A stretch of DNA of 64,000 nt, from the NCBI GenBank assembly GCA_011087645.1, contig JAALLF010000015.1, positions 26,501 to 90,500 of the forward strand, in the 5' to 3' direction. This document shows, piece after piece, positions 52,851 to 61,434 of the stretch. The DNA comes from Alphaproteobacteria bacterium (GTDB lineage: Bacteria; Pseudomonadota; Alphaproteobacteria; UBA6615). The notes beneath the pieces were generated by a model that saw nothing but the letters and a program-made list of their open reading frames with translations, did no database searches and was not told the origin of the DNA. Both the position numbers and the translations under genes were made by a program. Numbering within the stretch: position 1 is the first letter of the stretch; every line of letters starts with the position of its first letter.

Positions 52851-52952
52851 CCTTCGAGACGCGATCTACGATCGCTCCCCAGGATGAGGCTTGGTACTTA
52901 ACTCTTAAAAAATAATCCTCATGCTGAGGAGGCGCGCAGCGCCGTCTCGAAG
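52851..52952. repeat. Palindromic intergenic repeat
   Basis: Outer arms CTTCGAGACG (52852-52861) and CGTCTCGAAG (52943-52952) are perfect 10-base inverted copies. Inner pieces AGGATGAGG (52881-52889) and CCTCATGCT (52918-52926) pair imperfectly. It lies between convergent genes and can act as a bidirectional terminator. It is related in design, not in exact sequence, to the elements at 9408 and 15286. Confidence 0.7.
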
Positions 52953-52972
52953 CATGACGTCGCGGCAGGCCC

Positions 52973-53587
52973 TCACACCTTCCGGGCGACGATATGGAAG
53001 ATGTGCCAGTGCTTGGCCTCGCCGCGCACGGTCGTGGAATCGTCTTCCTCTTCGCGCAGCATCTCCACATTAAAGCCTTCGAGCAGCCCGTCGACCGCCT
53101 CGCGGTCGTGGAACGTCATCCCCGAACGGCCGGTCCAACTGTCGCGTGAGCCGAAGAGTTGGCAAGCGATCCGTCCACCGGGCTTGAGCGAGGCGGTAAT
53201 GCGCGACCACACGGTGGTAAAATCGTCGGGCGCCATCAGGGGTAACGCGAAGCTGCTATTGACCAAATCGCAGGTTGGCCAGAACGCCTCCTCGAACCGG
53301 GCGACCTGGCCGGTGAGATCCGCGCCGGACGGCAAGTCGTCGCGCGCGGTAAGTTTCCCAATCGCCGAGGCTTCGGCATCGATCGCCAGCACCCGCCAGC
53401 CGCGGCGCACTAGCTCGATGGTGTCGCGGCCGCTCCCGCAGCCCAAATCGACCGCCAATCGCGGCCCAGTCGCGGGTTCGGTATCGAACCGATCGAGGGC
53501 AAATAACAGCGTTTCGCGCGGCGGGCGGGCACCGGTTTTTTCGTAATAGGCCGGCCAGTCGTGCGGCTCTCCGCCGTCTCCGGACAA
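52973..53587 (-). CDS. SAM-dependent methyltransferase
   Basis: A 204-aa class I methyltransferase. Motif I is LAVDLGCGSGRDTIELVRRG, followed by VLAIDAEASAI (motif Post-I) and ARFEEAFWPTCDLVNSSFAL (acidic loop); PGGRIACQLFG is the later strand. It resembles the TehB/UbiE-like small-molecule methyltransferases. Last gene of an operon with yqgE-like and DUF1194 genes; target unknown. Confidence 0.85.
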   Translation of the reverse strand: MSGDGGEPHDWPAYYEKTGARPPRETLLFALDRFDTEPATGPRLAVDLGCGSGRDTIELVRRGWRVLAIDAEASAIGKLTARDDLPSGADLTGQVARFEEAFWPTCDLVNSSFALPLMAPDDFTTVWSRITASLKPGGRIACQLFGSRDSWTGRSGMTFHDREAVDGLLEGFNVEMLREEEDDSTTVRGEAKHWHIFHIVARKV

Positions 53588-53605
53588 TACGCAGCTCCCG
53601 TTGTG

Positions 53606-54217
53606 TTACATATCCAACGCGCGCCGGTCATTCGCCGCCGGCCATTTTTGCGCCACCGGCAGATCGAAGACCAGGGTTTCGTCGGCATCGATCACACTCC
53701 AATCGCCGCGCGCCAGCTCCGCGTCGAGCTGTTCCGGCGCCCAGCCGGCATAGCCCACCGCGAACAGCGACTTTTCCGGACCCTTCTGCTCGGACATGGC
53801 GCGCAGGACCTTGCGCACGTCGCTCACCGCGAAACCGTTGTTGACCGTCGCGGTGGCTTTGGCGGTGGCGAAGTCGCTCGAATGCAGGACAAAGCCGAAT
53901 TCCTGGCGGACCGGACCACCGAAATAGACATCGAGCTGGGTATCGGTGTCGGTTTTTGCCACTTCCAACTGCTGCAACATATCGGTCAACGGCAGTTTCA
54001 CCAGAGGCTTGTTGATGATCAGGCCCATCGCGCCCTCGGCGTCGTGGCGCACCACATAAATCACCGACCGGGCAAAGCGCGAATCCTTCAACGAGGTGTC
54101 GGCGACCAGCAATTTGCCGGTGAAGCTTTGCGGCAGCGCCTCTTCGGCGACCCCGGCCGACGTGCCACCGATCAGCAGAATGAATACGGGAAGCAATATG
54201 CGGAGTGAAAATCTCAT
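53606..54217 (-). CDS. YqgE/AlgH family protein with a signal peptide
   Basis: A 203-aa protein whose body is the YqgE fold: FTGKLLVADTSLKDSRFARS, VIYVVRHDAEGAMGLIINKP, VYFGGPVRQEFGFVLHSSD and AVGYAGWAPEQLDAELARGD are canonical. Ordinary YqgE proteins are cytoplasmic and about 185 aa with no leader; here the first 24 residues, RFSLRILLPVFILLIGGTSA plus GVAEE, form a clear signal peptide. It lies 5 bp after the DUF1194 gene, which also has a signal peptide, so both should be periplasmic. Confidence 0.88.
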   Translation of the reverse strand: MRFSLRILLPVFILLIGGTSAGVAEEALPQSFTGKLLVADTSLKDSRFARSVIYVVRHDAEGAMGLIINKPLVKLPLTDMLQQLEVAKTDTDTQLDVYFGGPVRQEFGFVLHSSDFATAKATATVNNGFAVSDVRKVLRAMSEQKGPEKSLFAVGYAGWAPEQLDAELARGDWSVIDADETLVFDLPVAQKWPAANDRRALDM

Positions 54218-54222
54218 AGGCT

Positions 54223-54990
54223 TTACCTAGCGGGGGGTTGATCCAGGGGGACGACGGGAAGTTCGCCGAGTTGCGGCGGCGTGTGCGGTTTACTGGCGAT
54301 TTCGAGCACCAGCTTTTTGATCACCGCGTCGGCGAAGCTGAGCGTCTCGTCGACGGTCACCACGAAGGCGCCCGGGCCGCCGACAACGTCCTGCGCGAAA
54401 TGGGCTTCCAGGGTGATGCCGCGAAACGGCCGCGTGCTGCCGGGCCGGCTGATCGCCAGCCCGTTGATGGTGATGCCGGCGGCCAAGGCCTGCTCGCGCG
54501 CGAACGCCAGCGGCACGCCGCCCAAATTGCCGGCATCGGCGGACACATCGATGATGCGGCGCAGGCCGGCATAATCGTTGCTCTCGATCAGGTTCTGGGA
54601 ATAAACGATGGCGTTGCTGATGGAATTGTAGCTCACCGCCGCGCGGGGGGCGGCGACCAGCTTCGCGCCGAACGCCGCCGCCGATTCAAGCCCGTCGACG
54701 ACGGTCCAATCGACAATCGTATGCTGCGAGTCCGGGCCGCCCCATTCCACATAGGCGATGGCGATTTTGCCCAGAAAGCCCGAGCCAATGGCCGACAAAA
54801 CCTTGGGATGAGCGAGCGCGCGGGCATATCCCTCGCGCTGCAGGCGCAACTCCTCATCGTCGATTGAGCCGGACCCGTCGGCCGCTAGCACCAGTTCCAG
54901 ATCCACCTCTTCGGCAGCGATTGCCGGTGAAAACAGGCCGGCCGTTAACGTTAACGCGATAATCGCTGTACTCGCGGTCAACCGGTGCAT
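54223..54990 (-). CDS. DUF1194 (von Willebrand A-like) secreted protein
   Basis: A 255-aa protein starting at the ATG at 54990, followed by a signal peptide (HRLTASTAIIALTLTAGLFS, then PAIAAEE). The mature part starts VDLELVLAADGSGSIDDEEL, with the MIDAS metal motif DGSGS of vWA domains, and has KIAIAYVEWGG, RRIIDVSADAGNLGGVPLAF and ITLEAHFAQDVVGGPGAFVV. This DUF1194 family is common in alphaproteobacteria and its function is not known. First gene of a three-gene operon with the YqgE-like and methyltransferase genes. Confidence 0.88.
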   Translation of the reverse strand: MHRLTASTAIIALTLTAGLFSPAIAAEEVDLELVLAADGSGSIDDEELRLQREGYARALAHPKVLSAIGSGFLGKIAIAYVEWGGPDSQHTIVDWTVVDGLESAAAFGAKLVAAPRAAVSYNSISNAIVYSQNLIESNDYAGLRRIIDVSADAGNLGGVPLAFAREQALAAGITINGLAISRPGSTRPFRGITLEAHFAQDVVGGPGAFVVTVDETLSFADAVIKKLVLEIASKPHTPPQLGELPVVPLDQPPAR

Positions 54991-55172
54991 CACGAACTCC
55001 GTAAAATCCAACCTAACCAGCATACAACGCCCAGCGCCACCCGGCCCAGCAATATCGAGTCGCAGGGTTAATGGGCGCATGGTTAATTCGAGCCGTTGGC
55101 GAGTCGCGAAATGAGGTCATTAGTTAACACCGCGCGGGAGCGAGAATCAGTTATGGTGCAAGGGTCTTGGCC

Positions 55173-56408
55173 ATGACGAACGACGCTGACATTGCCGCCC
55201 TCGACGCCGCCGATCCGTTGGCTGGGTTCCGCGACGCCTTCAGCCTGCCCGACAATGTGATCTATCTATGCGGCAATTCTCTGGGGCCGCCGCCGCGTGA
55301 TGCCGGCGACCGGCTGGCTCAGGTTACTGCCGACCAGTGGGGCGCCCATTTGGTGCGCGGCTGGACCGAGGACGACTGGATTGGCCTGCCCGGCCGGGTC
55401 GGCGACAAGGTCGCGCGCCTGGTCGGGGCTAAGCCCGGCGAGGTCGCGATCGCCGATTCCACATCAGTGAATTTGTTCAAGCTGTTGGCGGCGGCCTGCG
55501 ATTTGCGCCCCGGGCGCGCGACCATCTTGAGCCAGGCCGATAATTTCCCCACCGATCTGTATATCGCCCAAGGCCTCGCCGGCCTGTCCAATGGCAACCG
55601 GCGCCTGCGCACGGTACCCGCCGGCGACATCGCCGACGCCATCGACGACGACACCGCGGTGGTGATGCTGTCCCATGTCGATTACCGCACCGGCGCGCTG
55701 TTCGATATGGCCGCTCTCACCGCGGCGGCTCATGAGAAAGGCGCGCTGGTGCTCTGGGACGTCGCCCATTCGGCCGGCGCCCTGCCGGTCGATTTGAACG
55801 GCGCCAACGCCGACTTCGCCGTCGGCTGCGGCTACAAATATCTCAACGGCGGGCCCGGCGCGCCGGCCTTTCTGTTCGTTGCCGAGCGCCACCAGGGGGC
55901 GGCGCGTTCACCTCTGTCGGGCTGGATGGGTCACGCCACACCGTTCGATTTCGGCCCAGACTATAAACCCGCCGACGGCATCACCCGATTTTTGTGTGGC
56001 ACCCCGGTGGTGCTGGCTGTCGCCGCGTTGGAGGCAGGCATCGACGTGGCCCTGGCGGCGGATCCAAAAGCATTACGCGCGAAGTCTCAGGCGCTCGGCG
56101 ATCTGTTTATCGAGCGCGTGGAAGCGCTGTGTCCCGCCGATGATCTCAGCCTGTTTTCGCCCCGCGCCGCGACCGATCGTGGCAGCCAAATATGCCTGAC
56201 CCACCCCCAGGGCTACGCGGTGATGCAGGCGTTGATCGAGCGCGGCGTGGTGGGCGACTTCCGTGCGCCCGACATCATGCGCTTTGGCCTGGCGCCGCTC
56301 TATCTGCGCCATGCCGACATCGACGAGGCCGCGCGAATACTGGCCGAAGTGCTGACGACAGGCGCTTGGGATCAGCCGAAATATCACGACCGCGCGGCGG
56401 TCACCTAA
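55173..56408 (+). CDS. kynU: Kynureninase
   Basis: A PLP enzyme that splits kynurenine to anthranilate and alanine. 411 aa. Seen: LCGNSLGPPPRDA, the active-site VIYLCGNSLG opening, NFPTDLYIAQGL, SHVDYRTGALFDM, WDVAHSAGALPVDLNGANAD and the PLP lysine in GCGYKYLNGGPGAPAFL. The TTG at 55167 and the ATG at 55173 are both possible; I use the ATG. It is followed after 15 bp by kynA. Kynurenine formamidase (kynB) is not adjacent. Confidence 0.95.
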   Translation: MTNDADIAALDAADPLAGFRDAFSLPDNVIYLCGNSLGPPPRDAGDRLAQVTADQWGAHLVRGWTEDDWIGLPGRVGDKVARLVGAKPGEVAIADSTSVNLFKLLAAACDLRPGRATILSQADNFPTDLYIAQGLAGLSNGNRRLRTVPAGDIADAIDDDTAVVMLSHVDYRTGALFDMAALTAAAHEKGALVLWDVAHSAGALPVDLNGANADFAVGCGYKYLNGGPGAPAFLFVAERHQGAARSPLSGWMGHATPFDFGPDYKPADGITRFLCGTPVVLAVAALEAGIDVALAADPKALRAKSQALGDLFIERVEALCPADDLSLFSPRAATDRGSQICLTHPQGYAVMQALIERGVVGDFRAPDIMRFGLAPLYLRHADIDEAARILAEVLTTGAWDQPKYHDRAAVT

Positions 56409-56423
56409 CATCAGAGGAAATCC

Positions 56424-57260
56424 ATGACCGGCCCGAACGACCCGCCAGAAACTGGCGCCCATACTGATTTCCCCGACAATGACACCTACAGCGACTATCT
56501 CGGCCTCGATACGCTGCTCGCTTGCCAGCAGCCGAAGACCGACCACCATGACGAGATGATGTTCGTCATCATCCATCAAGCCACCGAATTATGGATGAAA
56601 CTGATCCTGCACGAGGTCGGCGCGGCGCGCGCGTGCATCGCCGACGACGATTTGGATCAGGCGCAGAAAATGCTGGCGCGGATCTCGCGCATAGAAGCGC
56701 AACTAATCCAATCCTGGGATGTGTTGTCGACCCTAACCCCGACCGAATATCTGCGCTTTCGCGACCAACTCGGTCAGGCTTCGGGCTTCCAGTCCTGGCA
56801 ATATCGCGCGGTCGAGTTCTCCCTGGGTAACAAGAACCCCCGCCTGCTGGCGCCCCACGCCCATCGCCCCGAAATCCATGCCCGCCTGCAAGCCGCACTC
56901 ACCAGCCCAAGCCTGTACGACGAAGTCATTCGCCTGCTCGCCCGGCGCGGTTTCGCCATCGCCGCCGATCGGATCGAGCGCGACTGGACCCAAGCCTATC
57001 AACCCGATGACAGCGTCCACGCCGCCTGGCTCGCCATCTACAGCGACCCGGAGCAACATTGGCAGCTCTACGAATTCGCCGAAAAGCTAATCGATGTGGA
57101 GGACTGGTTTCAGCAATGGCGCTTCCGCCACATGAAAACCGTGGAGCGCATCATCGGCTTCAAGCGCGGCACCGGCGGCACCGCCGGCGTCTCCTATCTG
57201 CGCCATGCGCTGGATATCTATTTCTTCCCCGAGCTGTGGCAAGTGCCAACCGCGTTGTAG
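56424..57260 (+). CDS. kynA: Tryptophan 2,3-dioxygenase
   Basis: A haem enzyme opening the indole ring of tryptophan to N-formylkynurenine. 278 aa, the bacterial size. [20 protein letters not shown] is the N-terminal signature, [20 protein letters not shown] the substrate-binding stretch with the conserved Arg and SGFQS, and [20 protein letters not shown] the haem-proximal His region. With kynU it gives tryptophan to anthranilate if a formamidase is supplied by another gene. Confidence 0.97.
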   Translation: MTGPNDPPETGAHTDFPDNDTYSDYLGLDTLLACQQPKTDHHDEMMFVIIHQATELWMKLILHEVGAARACIADDDLDQAQKMLARISRIEAQLIQSWDVLSTLTPTEYLRFRDQLGQASGFQSWQYRAVEFSLGNKNPRLLAPHAHRPEIHARLQAALTSPSLYDEVIRLLARRGFAIAADRIERDWTQAYQPDDSVHAAWLAIYSDPEQHWQLYEFAEKLIDVEDWFQQWRFRHMKTVERIIGFKRGTGGTAGVSYLRHALDIYFFPELWQVPTAL

Positions 57261-57305
57261 CGGCTTGGATGGTGACCGCTGGCGGGCGCTGATCGCCGAC
57301 CACCC

Positions 57306-57812
57306 TCACACCGCCACGCGAATCGGGCACTCGCCGCAAGCCGGTCCGTCGCACAGGCGGCAGATCCTCAGCTTGTGAGCATCGTCGCGCGACACGGTTT
57401 GCAGCATCTTGTCCAGTAGCGCCGCCAAACTCGCCTGCTCCTCCTCATCGAGCCGGGCCAATACAGGGATCAATGCCGTCTCGCGCGCCTTCAAAATTCT
57501 GCGCCGAAGCGCCGCGCCGCGGGCGGTCAGGTGCAACGCCACGCCACGTTTATCGTGAACGGCCGCACGCCGTTCCGCGAACCCTTCGGCGACCAAGCGG
57601 TCGACAAGGCGCACGGTTCCTGTGTGAGTCAGACCAAGCAACCGGCTGAGGCCGTCATTGGACAGACCGGGCTGATGGCCGACGGCGACGATCGCCGCCG
57701 GTGTCTCGCCGGAATGCCCGGAGCTGCGTTCGACAGCGGCGCGGAGTTCATCGTGTAGGCCAAGGACGGCGGCGCCGAGCCGATTGACGGTGTTTAGCGT
57801 TTGATCAGTCAT
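57306..57812 (-). CDS. MarR-family regulator with C-terminal cysteine cluster
   Basis: A 168-aa winged-helix regulator from the ATG at 57812; the longer open frame upstream is not credible as it crosses the operator region. LSRLLGLTHTGTVRLVDRLV is the recognition helix and AAVHDKRGVALHLTARGAAL the wing. After the dimer helix comes CRLCDGPACGECPI (C-x2-C-x4-C-x2-C), four cysteines in 12 residues, which could bind a metal or iron-sulfur cluster or sense oxidants. It is divergent from the dehalogenase-like gene with two palindromes between them, so it most likely controls both. Confidence 0.88.
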   Translation of the reverse strand: MTDQTLNTVNRLGAAVLGLHDELRAAVERSSGHSGETPAAIVAVGHQPGLSNDGLSRLLGLTHTGTVRLVDRLVAEGFAERRAAVHDKRGVALHLTARGAALRRRILKARETALIPVLARLDEEEQASLAALLDKMLQTVSRDDAHKLRICRLCDGPACGECPIRVAV

Positions 57813-57822
57813 TAAAAAAATA

Positions 57823-57833
57823 TGTGACTCACA
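57823..57833. promoter_or_regulatory. Palindromic operator, site 1
   Basis: TGTGACTCACA is an 11-base near-perfect palindrome (TGTGA-C-TCACA) 11 bp upstream of the MarR-type gene's ATG on the minus strand. It shares TGTG/CACA ends with site 2 and is a natural autorepression site. Confidence 0.55.
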
Positions 57834-57861
57834 CACTTGAAAAGCAAGGGGTCGATATTTA

Positions 57862-57874
57862 TGTGTATGACACA
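57862..57874. promoter_or_regulatory. Palindromic operator, site 2
   Basis: TGTGTATGACACA (TGTGT-atg-ACACA), flanked by further A+T bases, is centred about 30 bp before the dehalogenase-like gene's ATG, probably over its promoter. With site 1 it is a likely binding pair for the MarR-type protein. Confidence 0.55.
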
Positions 57875-57897
57875 CATATATTGATGAGGAACCTGAA

Positions 57898-58911
57898 ATG
57901 AACACCGCTTCCAGACGAGAGGTGCTCGGCGTCATCGCCGGCGCAGCACAGCCTATTGCCAACGACGACAGTGGACGCGTTAGCGACGCCGTGCCCGCCG
58001 TCGCCGCCGGCGAGACGTTCGCTGGCACTTGGCCGTTCACCGCCCGCTACGCCACCGCGCCGGGTTTCCGCATGCACTATGTAGACGAAGGCGCCGGTCC
58101 TGAAACCTTTCTGCTGCTCCACGGCGAGCCGACCTGGAGTTATTTGTATCGTCAGCAGATTCCGCTCTGGGCGCGCCTCGGCCGGGTCATCGCGGTCGAC
58201 CATATGGGTTTCGGTAAAAGCGCAGCGCCACAAAACCGGACTTATTGGCTGCAGGACCATATCGACAATCTCGAGCGCTTCGTGCTCGCCGAAGACCTGC
58301 GCGACCTTACCCTGGTGATGCATGATTTCGGCGGTCCCACCGGCATGGGCCTGGCCATCCGTCACCCTGGCCGGATCAAACGCATCGTCTCCGTCAACGG
58401 CCCGACACCGCTCGGCCAACCGGACCTGATCGACCGTCTAACCGCGAATGCCGGCGACGCGCCCTGGTTTCAATGGATCATGGAGGCGGAGCGGGACGGG
58501 GTTCTCGACGATGTGCTCGGTCAGCTCGATTACAACATTTTGTCAACACTGAAGCTGAACGGGTTCGAGCGAAACGAGATCATTACCGACACCTGGCTGA
58601 AAGCTTACCGGGCGCCCTTCCCGACGCGGGCACACGCTGCTGGCGCGATCGGCTGGGCGAAGGGCTTTGCCAACGGCGACCATGTGTTCGAAACACCGGA
58701 CGCGGCCACAAAAGCTGCGCTGGCAACCAAACCGGCACTGGCACTGTGGGGGACGGCGGACAGAACCCTGCACGCCAAGCACTTCCTACCGTTGTTCGAA
58801 CAGGCGTTTCCGAATGGCACGACCCGCCGCCTGACCGGCGCGGGTCACTACAGTCTGGAGGATGCGCCCGGCGAGACCGCGCGACGGGTCGCGCAGTTTG
58901 TAACGGCCTGA
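57898..58911 (+). CDS. Haloalkane-dehalogenase-like alpha/beta hydrolase
   Basis: A 337-aa alpha/beta hydrolase. HGEPTWSYLYRQQIPLWARL is the haloalkane-dehalogenase oxyanion segment, VIAVDHMGFGKS follows, and the nucleophile elbow reads LVMHDFGGPTGMGLAIRH, so the nucleophile is Asp. The residue after it, usually the halide-stabilising Trp in QDWGG, is Phe here; ALWGTADRTL and GAGHYSLEDAP give the acid and the catalytic His. The N-terminus has an RR pair (SRREVLGVIAGAAQ) that resembles a weak Tat signal. GAGGA is 8 bases upstream of the ATG. Dehalogenase or epoxide hydrolase activity is possible; the substrate is unknown. Confidence 0.82.
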   Translation: MNTASRREVLGVIAGAAQPIANDDSGRVSDAVPAVAAGETFAGTWPFTARYATAPGFRMHYVDEGAGPETFLLLHGEPTWSYLYRQQIPLWARLGRVIAVDHMGFGKSAAPQNRTYWLQDHIDNLERFVLAEDLRDLTLVMHDFGGPTGMGLAIRHPGRIKRIVSVNGPTPLGQPDLIDRLTANAGDAPWFQWIMEAERDGVLDDVLGQLDYNILSTLKLNGFERNEIITDTWLKAYRAPFPTRAHAAGAIGWAKGFANGDHVFETPDAATKAALATKPALALWGTADRTLHAKHFLPLFEQAFPNGTTRRLTGAGHYSLEDAPGETARRVAQFVTA

Positions 58912-58931
58912 TCGCGTCAAACGACGAGCTG

Positions 58932-59885
58932 CTACGTTCCAGCGCCGGCGAAGGCCTCTCGCAGGCGCTCGCAGGCCAGGCGTTGCGCCGCCTTGCCGTC
59001 GTCGAGATAGGGCGCGAAGGAAAAGAAGCCGTGGATCATGCCGGGCCAGTCGACATGTTCGACCGGCGTGCCGGCCGCCGCCAAGGCTTCGGCGAACGCC
59101 ACGCCTTCGTCGTGCAACACGTCGCATTCCGCGGTGATCACCAGCGCCGGCGGCAAGCCCGATAGGTCGGGCGCCTTGACCGGCGACGCGCGCCAGTCCG
59201 CCATATCGTCGGGTCCGCGCAGATAATGGTCCTGGAACCACAGCATGCCAGCCTCGGTCAACGGTCCGAAGCCGGATGCGTAGGTCTGGTAGGACGGCGA
59301 ATTGCAGGCATAGTCGGCCAGCGGATAGACCAGAATTTGCGTGATCAACGCCGGTCCGCCGGCATCGCGCGCCATCAGGGCCACCACGGCGGCAATATTG
59401 GCGCCGGCACTGTCGCCGGCAACCGCCACCGAAGCAGGGTCGGCGCCGTGCTCTCCCGCGTTGTCGGTGAGCCATTGAGTGGCGGCGAACGCGTCCTCGA
59501 TGGCGGCGGGAAATTTATGCTCCGGCGCCAGGCGATAATCGACCGACGCCACCACGCAGTCCGCCCCAACGCAGAGCACGCGGGCGACCTCGTCGTGGCT
59601 CTCGAGGCTGCCGATCACATGACCACCGCCGTGAAAATAGACCAGCAGCGGCAACGGGCCGGCGGCTTCGGCTTGCGGGCGGTAGAGGCGAACCGTCAAC
59701 GCGCCGGCCGGCCCGGGCACCCTAATATCCTCGATCGAGCCGACCGGGGTGCGCTCCTCGAGCGGGGGCCCGGCCACTGAGTCGAACTGCGCGCGCGCAT
59801 CCACCGGTGTCATTTCGACAACCGGCTTGAGATCGGCCGCCGCCATTTTTTCAATCAACGTGACGACTTGCGGATGTAGGGCCAT
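58932..59885 (-). CDS. HSL-family alpha/beta hydrolase (esterase/lipase)
   Basis: A 317-aa enzyme of the hormone-sensitive-lipase group. [20 protein letters not shown] is the HGGG oxyanion motif, [20 protein letters not shown] the nucleophile elbow, [17 protein letters not shown] supplies the acid and [12 protein letters not shown] the His. HSL-type proteins hydrolyse short-chain esters; some members act as kynurenine formamidases, which would complete the kynUA route just upstream, but this is only a suggestion. Confidence 0.88.
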   Translation of the reverse strand: MALHPQVVTLIEKMAAADLKPVVEMTPVDARAQFDSVAGPPLEERTPVGSIEDIRVPGPAGALTVRLYRPQAEAAGPLPLLVYFHGGGHVIGSLESHDEVARVLCVGADCVVASVDYRLAPEHKFPAAIEDAFAATQWLTDNAGEHGADPASVAVAGDSAGANIAAVVALMARDAGGPALITQILVYPLADYACNSPSYQTYASGFGPLTEAGMLWFQDHYLRGPDDMADWRASPVKAPDLSGLPPALVITAECDVLHDEGVAFAEALAAAGTPVEHVDWPGMIHGFFSFAPYLDDGKAAQRLACERLREAFAGAGT

Positions 59886-59984
59886 AATGGCATTCCCCGA
59901 ATATGGTCAATCGGTCGGCTTATCGCGACCGTTGGCCCGCAGCTTAGAACAGTATCCGTCCAGATTGAACAAGGCACGCGCCCC

Positions 59985-60374
59985 ATGCATGAGATCAACA
60001 TTCCCGAAATCGTCGCTGAAGTTACCGCCGCCCACGACCGCTACGAGCAAGCGCTGACGACGAACGACATCGCGGTGCTCGACGAATTGTTTTGGGACAG
60101 CCCCCACACGCTGCGCTACGGCGCCACCGAAAACCTTTACGGGGCCGACCAAATCGCCGCCTTTCGACGCGCCCGCTCGACCGCCAATCTCGAACGCGAC
60201 GTGCCTAAAGTGGTGATCACCACCTATGGCCGCGATTACGCCACAGCCAATCTGGAATTCAAGCGGGTAACGAGCGAGCGCATCGGCCGCCAGAGCCAAA
60301 CCTGGCTGCGCACCGACGACGGATGGCGCATCGTCGCCGCCCATGTCAGCCTGATGATCGAGCCCGCGGGCTAG
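59985..60374 (+). CDS. AtzH/HpxZ-like (SnoaL-fold, DUF3225) protein
   Basis: A 129-aa cone-shaped alpha+beta protein of the NTF2/SnoaL type. [60 protein letters not shown] and [20 protein letters not shown] match the AtzH/HpxZ group linked to oxalurate and cyanurate-type amide degradation. No allantoin or cyanurate genes are adjacent. It is close to the divergent esterase and convergent with the lyase gene (9 bp). Confidence 0.8.
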   Translation: MHEINIPEIVAEVTAAHDRYEQALTTNDIAVLDELFWDSPHTLRYGATENLYGADQIAAFRRARSTANLERDVPKVVITTYGRDYATANLEFKRVTSERIGRQSQTWLRTDDGWRIVAAHVSLMIEPAG

Positions 60375-60383
60375 GCTGCGTCT

Positions 60384-61316
60384 CTATTTTCCCCAGCGCA
60401 GCGCCAACGGACCCACATCGCGCGCCAGGGCCAGCAATCCGTCGCGCGTGGCGTCGTCCAACGGCGCGAAGGGATGGCGTACCGCATCGCTACGAATGAC
60501 GCCGCCCGCCATCATCACCGCCTTGGCGGCGCGCAGATTGCACTGGCGGTTCTCGAAATTGATCAAAGGCAGAATGCGCGCATAGGCCTGGTTCGCCGCC
60601 TCGGTGTCGCCAGCTTGATAAGCCGAAACCACCGGCTTAATGAGGTCGGGCAGCAGCGCGCTGGGCATGGTGCCCGTGGCGCCGGCGGCGAGATCGGCCA
60701 TCAGGGTGATCGATTCCTCACCGTCGAAGGGGCCGGCAATAGCCTCACCGCCGGCGGCAATCAGCGCGCGCAGTTTGGCCGCGGTGCCGGGCATCTCGAT
60801 CTTGAAATAGCGCACCAGAGGGATTTCGTGCGCCAGCCGCGCCAGGAAACCCACGCTCAACGCGACCCCGCTCAAGGGCGCGTCCTGCACCATGATCGGC
60901 AACCCGGCGGCCTCAGCCACGGCGGCAAAATGTTCGAATACGCCCGCCTCGTCGGCCCGTAACAGGGCACCGTGATAGGGCGGCATCAGCATCAGCGCGC
61001 TCGCGCCGGCCGCCGCCGCGCGGCGCGCCCGCTCGACCACGATGCGCGTGCCATAATGGCTGGCGGTAACGATCACCGGCACCCGCCCGCCGACATGCTC
61101 CAGGCACAGATCGAGCAAGATATCGCGCTCGCCATCGGACAGGGCAAATTGCTCGGAATAATTGGCCAGAATGCAGATGCCGTCGACGCCCTGGTCGATC
61201 ATACAATCGAGCACCCGGCGCTGGCCGTCGAGATCCAAATCGCCAGCCGTGGTGAACGGCGTCGGCGCAATGGGGAAGACGCCGCTAAACGGCTCCGGGG
61301 CGGTCAACTCTGCCAT
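60384..61316 (-). CDS. Dihydrodipicolinate synthase family lyase (DapA-like)
   Basis: A 310-aa TIM-barrel class I lyase or aldolase. FPIAPTPFTTAGDLDLDGQR is the N-terminal signature, LANYSEQFALSDGERDILLD the usual GTTGE-type region in altered form (NYSEQ), RVPVIVTASHYGT the next strand, and RYFKIEMPGTAAK carries the Schiff-base lysine. Such enzymes split or join pyruvate-derived ketoacids; the altered active-site loop means it is probably not DapA itself but a sugar-acid or hydroxyproline-type lyase. Confidence 0.88.
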   Translation of the reverse strand: MAELTAPEPFSGVFPIAPTPFTTAGDLDLDGQRRVLDCMIDQGVDGICILANYSEQFALSDGERDILLDLCLEHVGGRVPVIVTASHYGTRIVVERARRAAAAGASALMLMPPYHGALLRADEAGVFEHFAAVAEAAGLPIMVQDAPLSGVALSVGFLARLAHEIPLVRYFKIEMPGTAAKLRALIAAGGEAIAGPFDGEESITLMADLAAGATGTMPSALLPDLIKPVVSAYQAGDTEAANQAYARILPLINFENRQCNLRAAKAVMMAGGVIRSDAVRHPFAPLDDATRDGLLALARDVGPLALRWGK

Positions 61317-61434
61317 GATGGTTTTCAGTAAAACGGGGTTACGTCAAAAACGCCCTACCGTGCCATAAGCGCGGGTATGAGGGCTAGCCGGGTTCTTCGG
61401 CGGATAGCTAGCGGTTCAATAGTGGGGGAAAACG

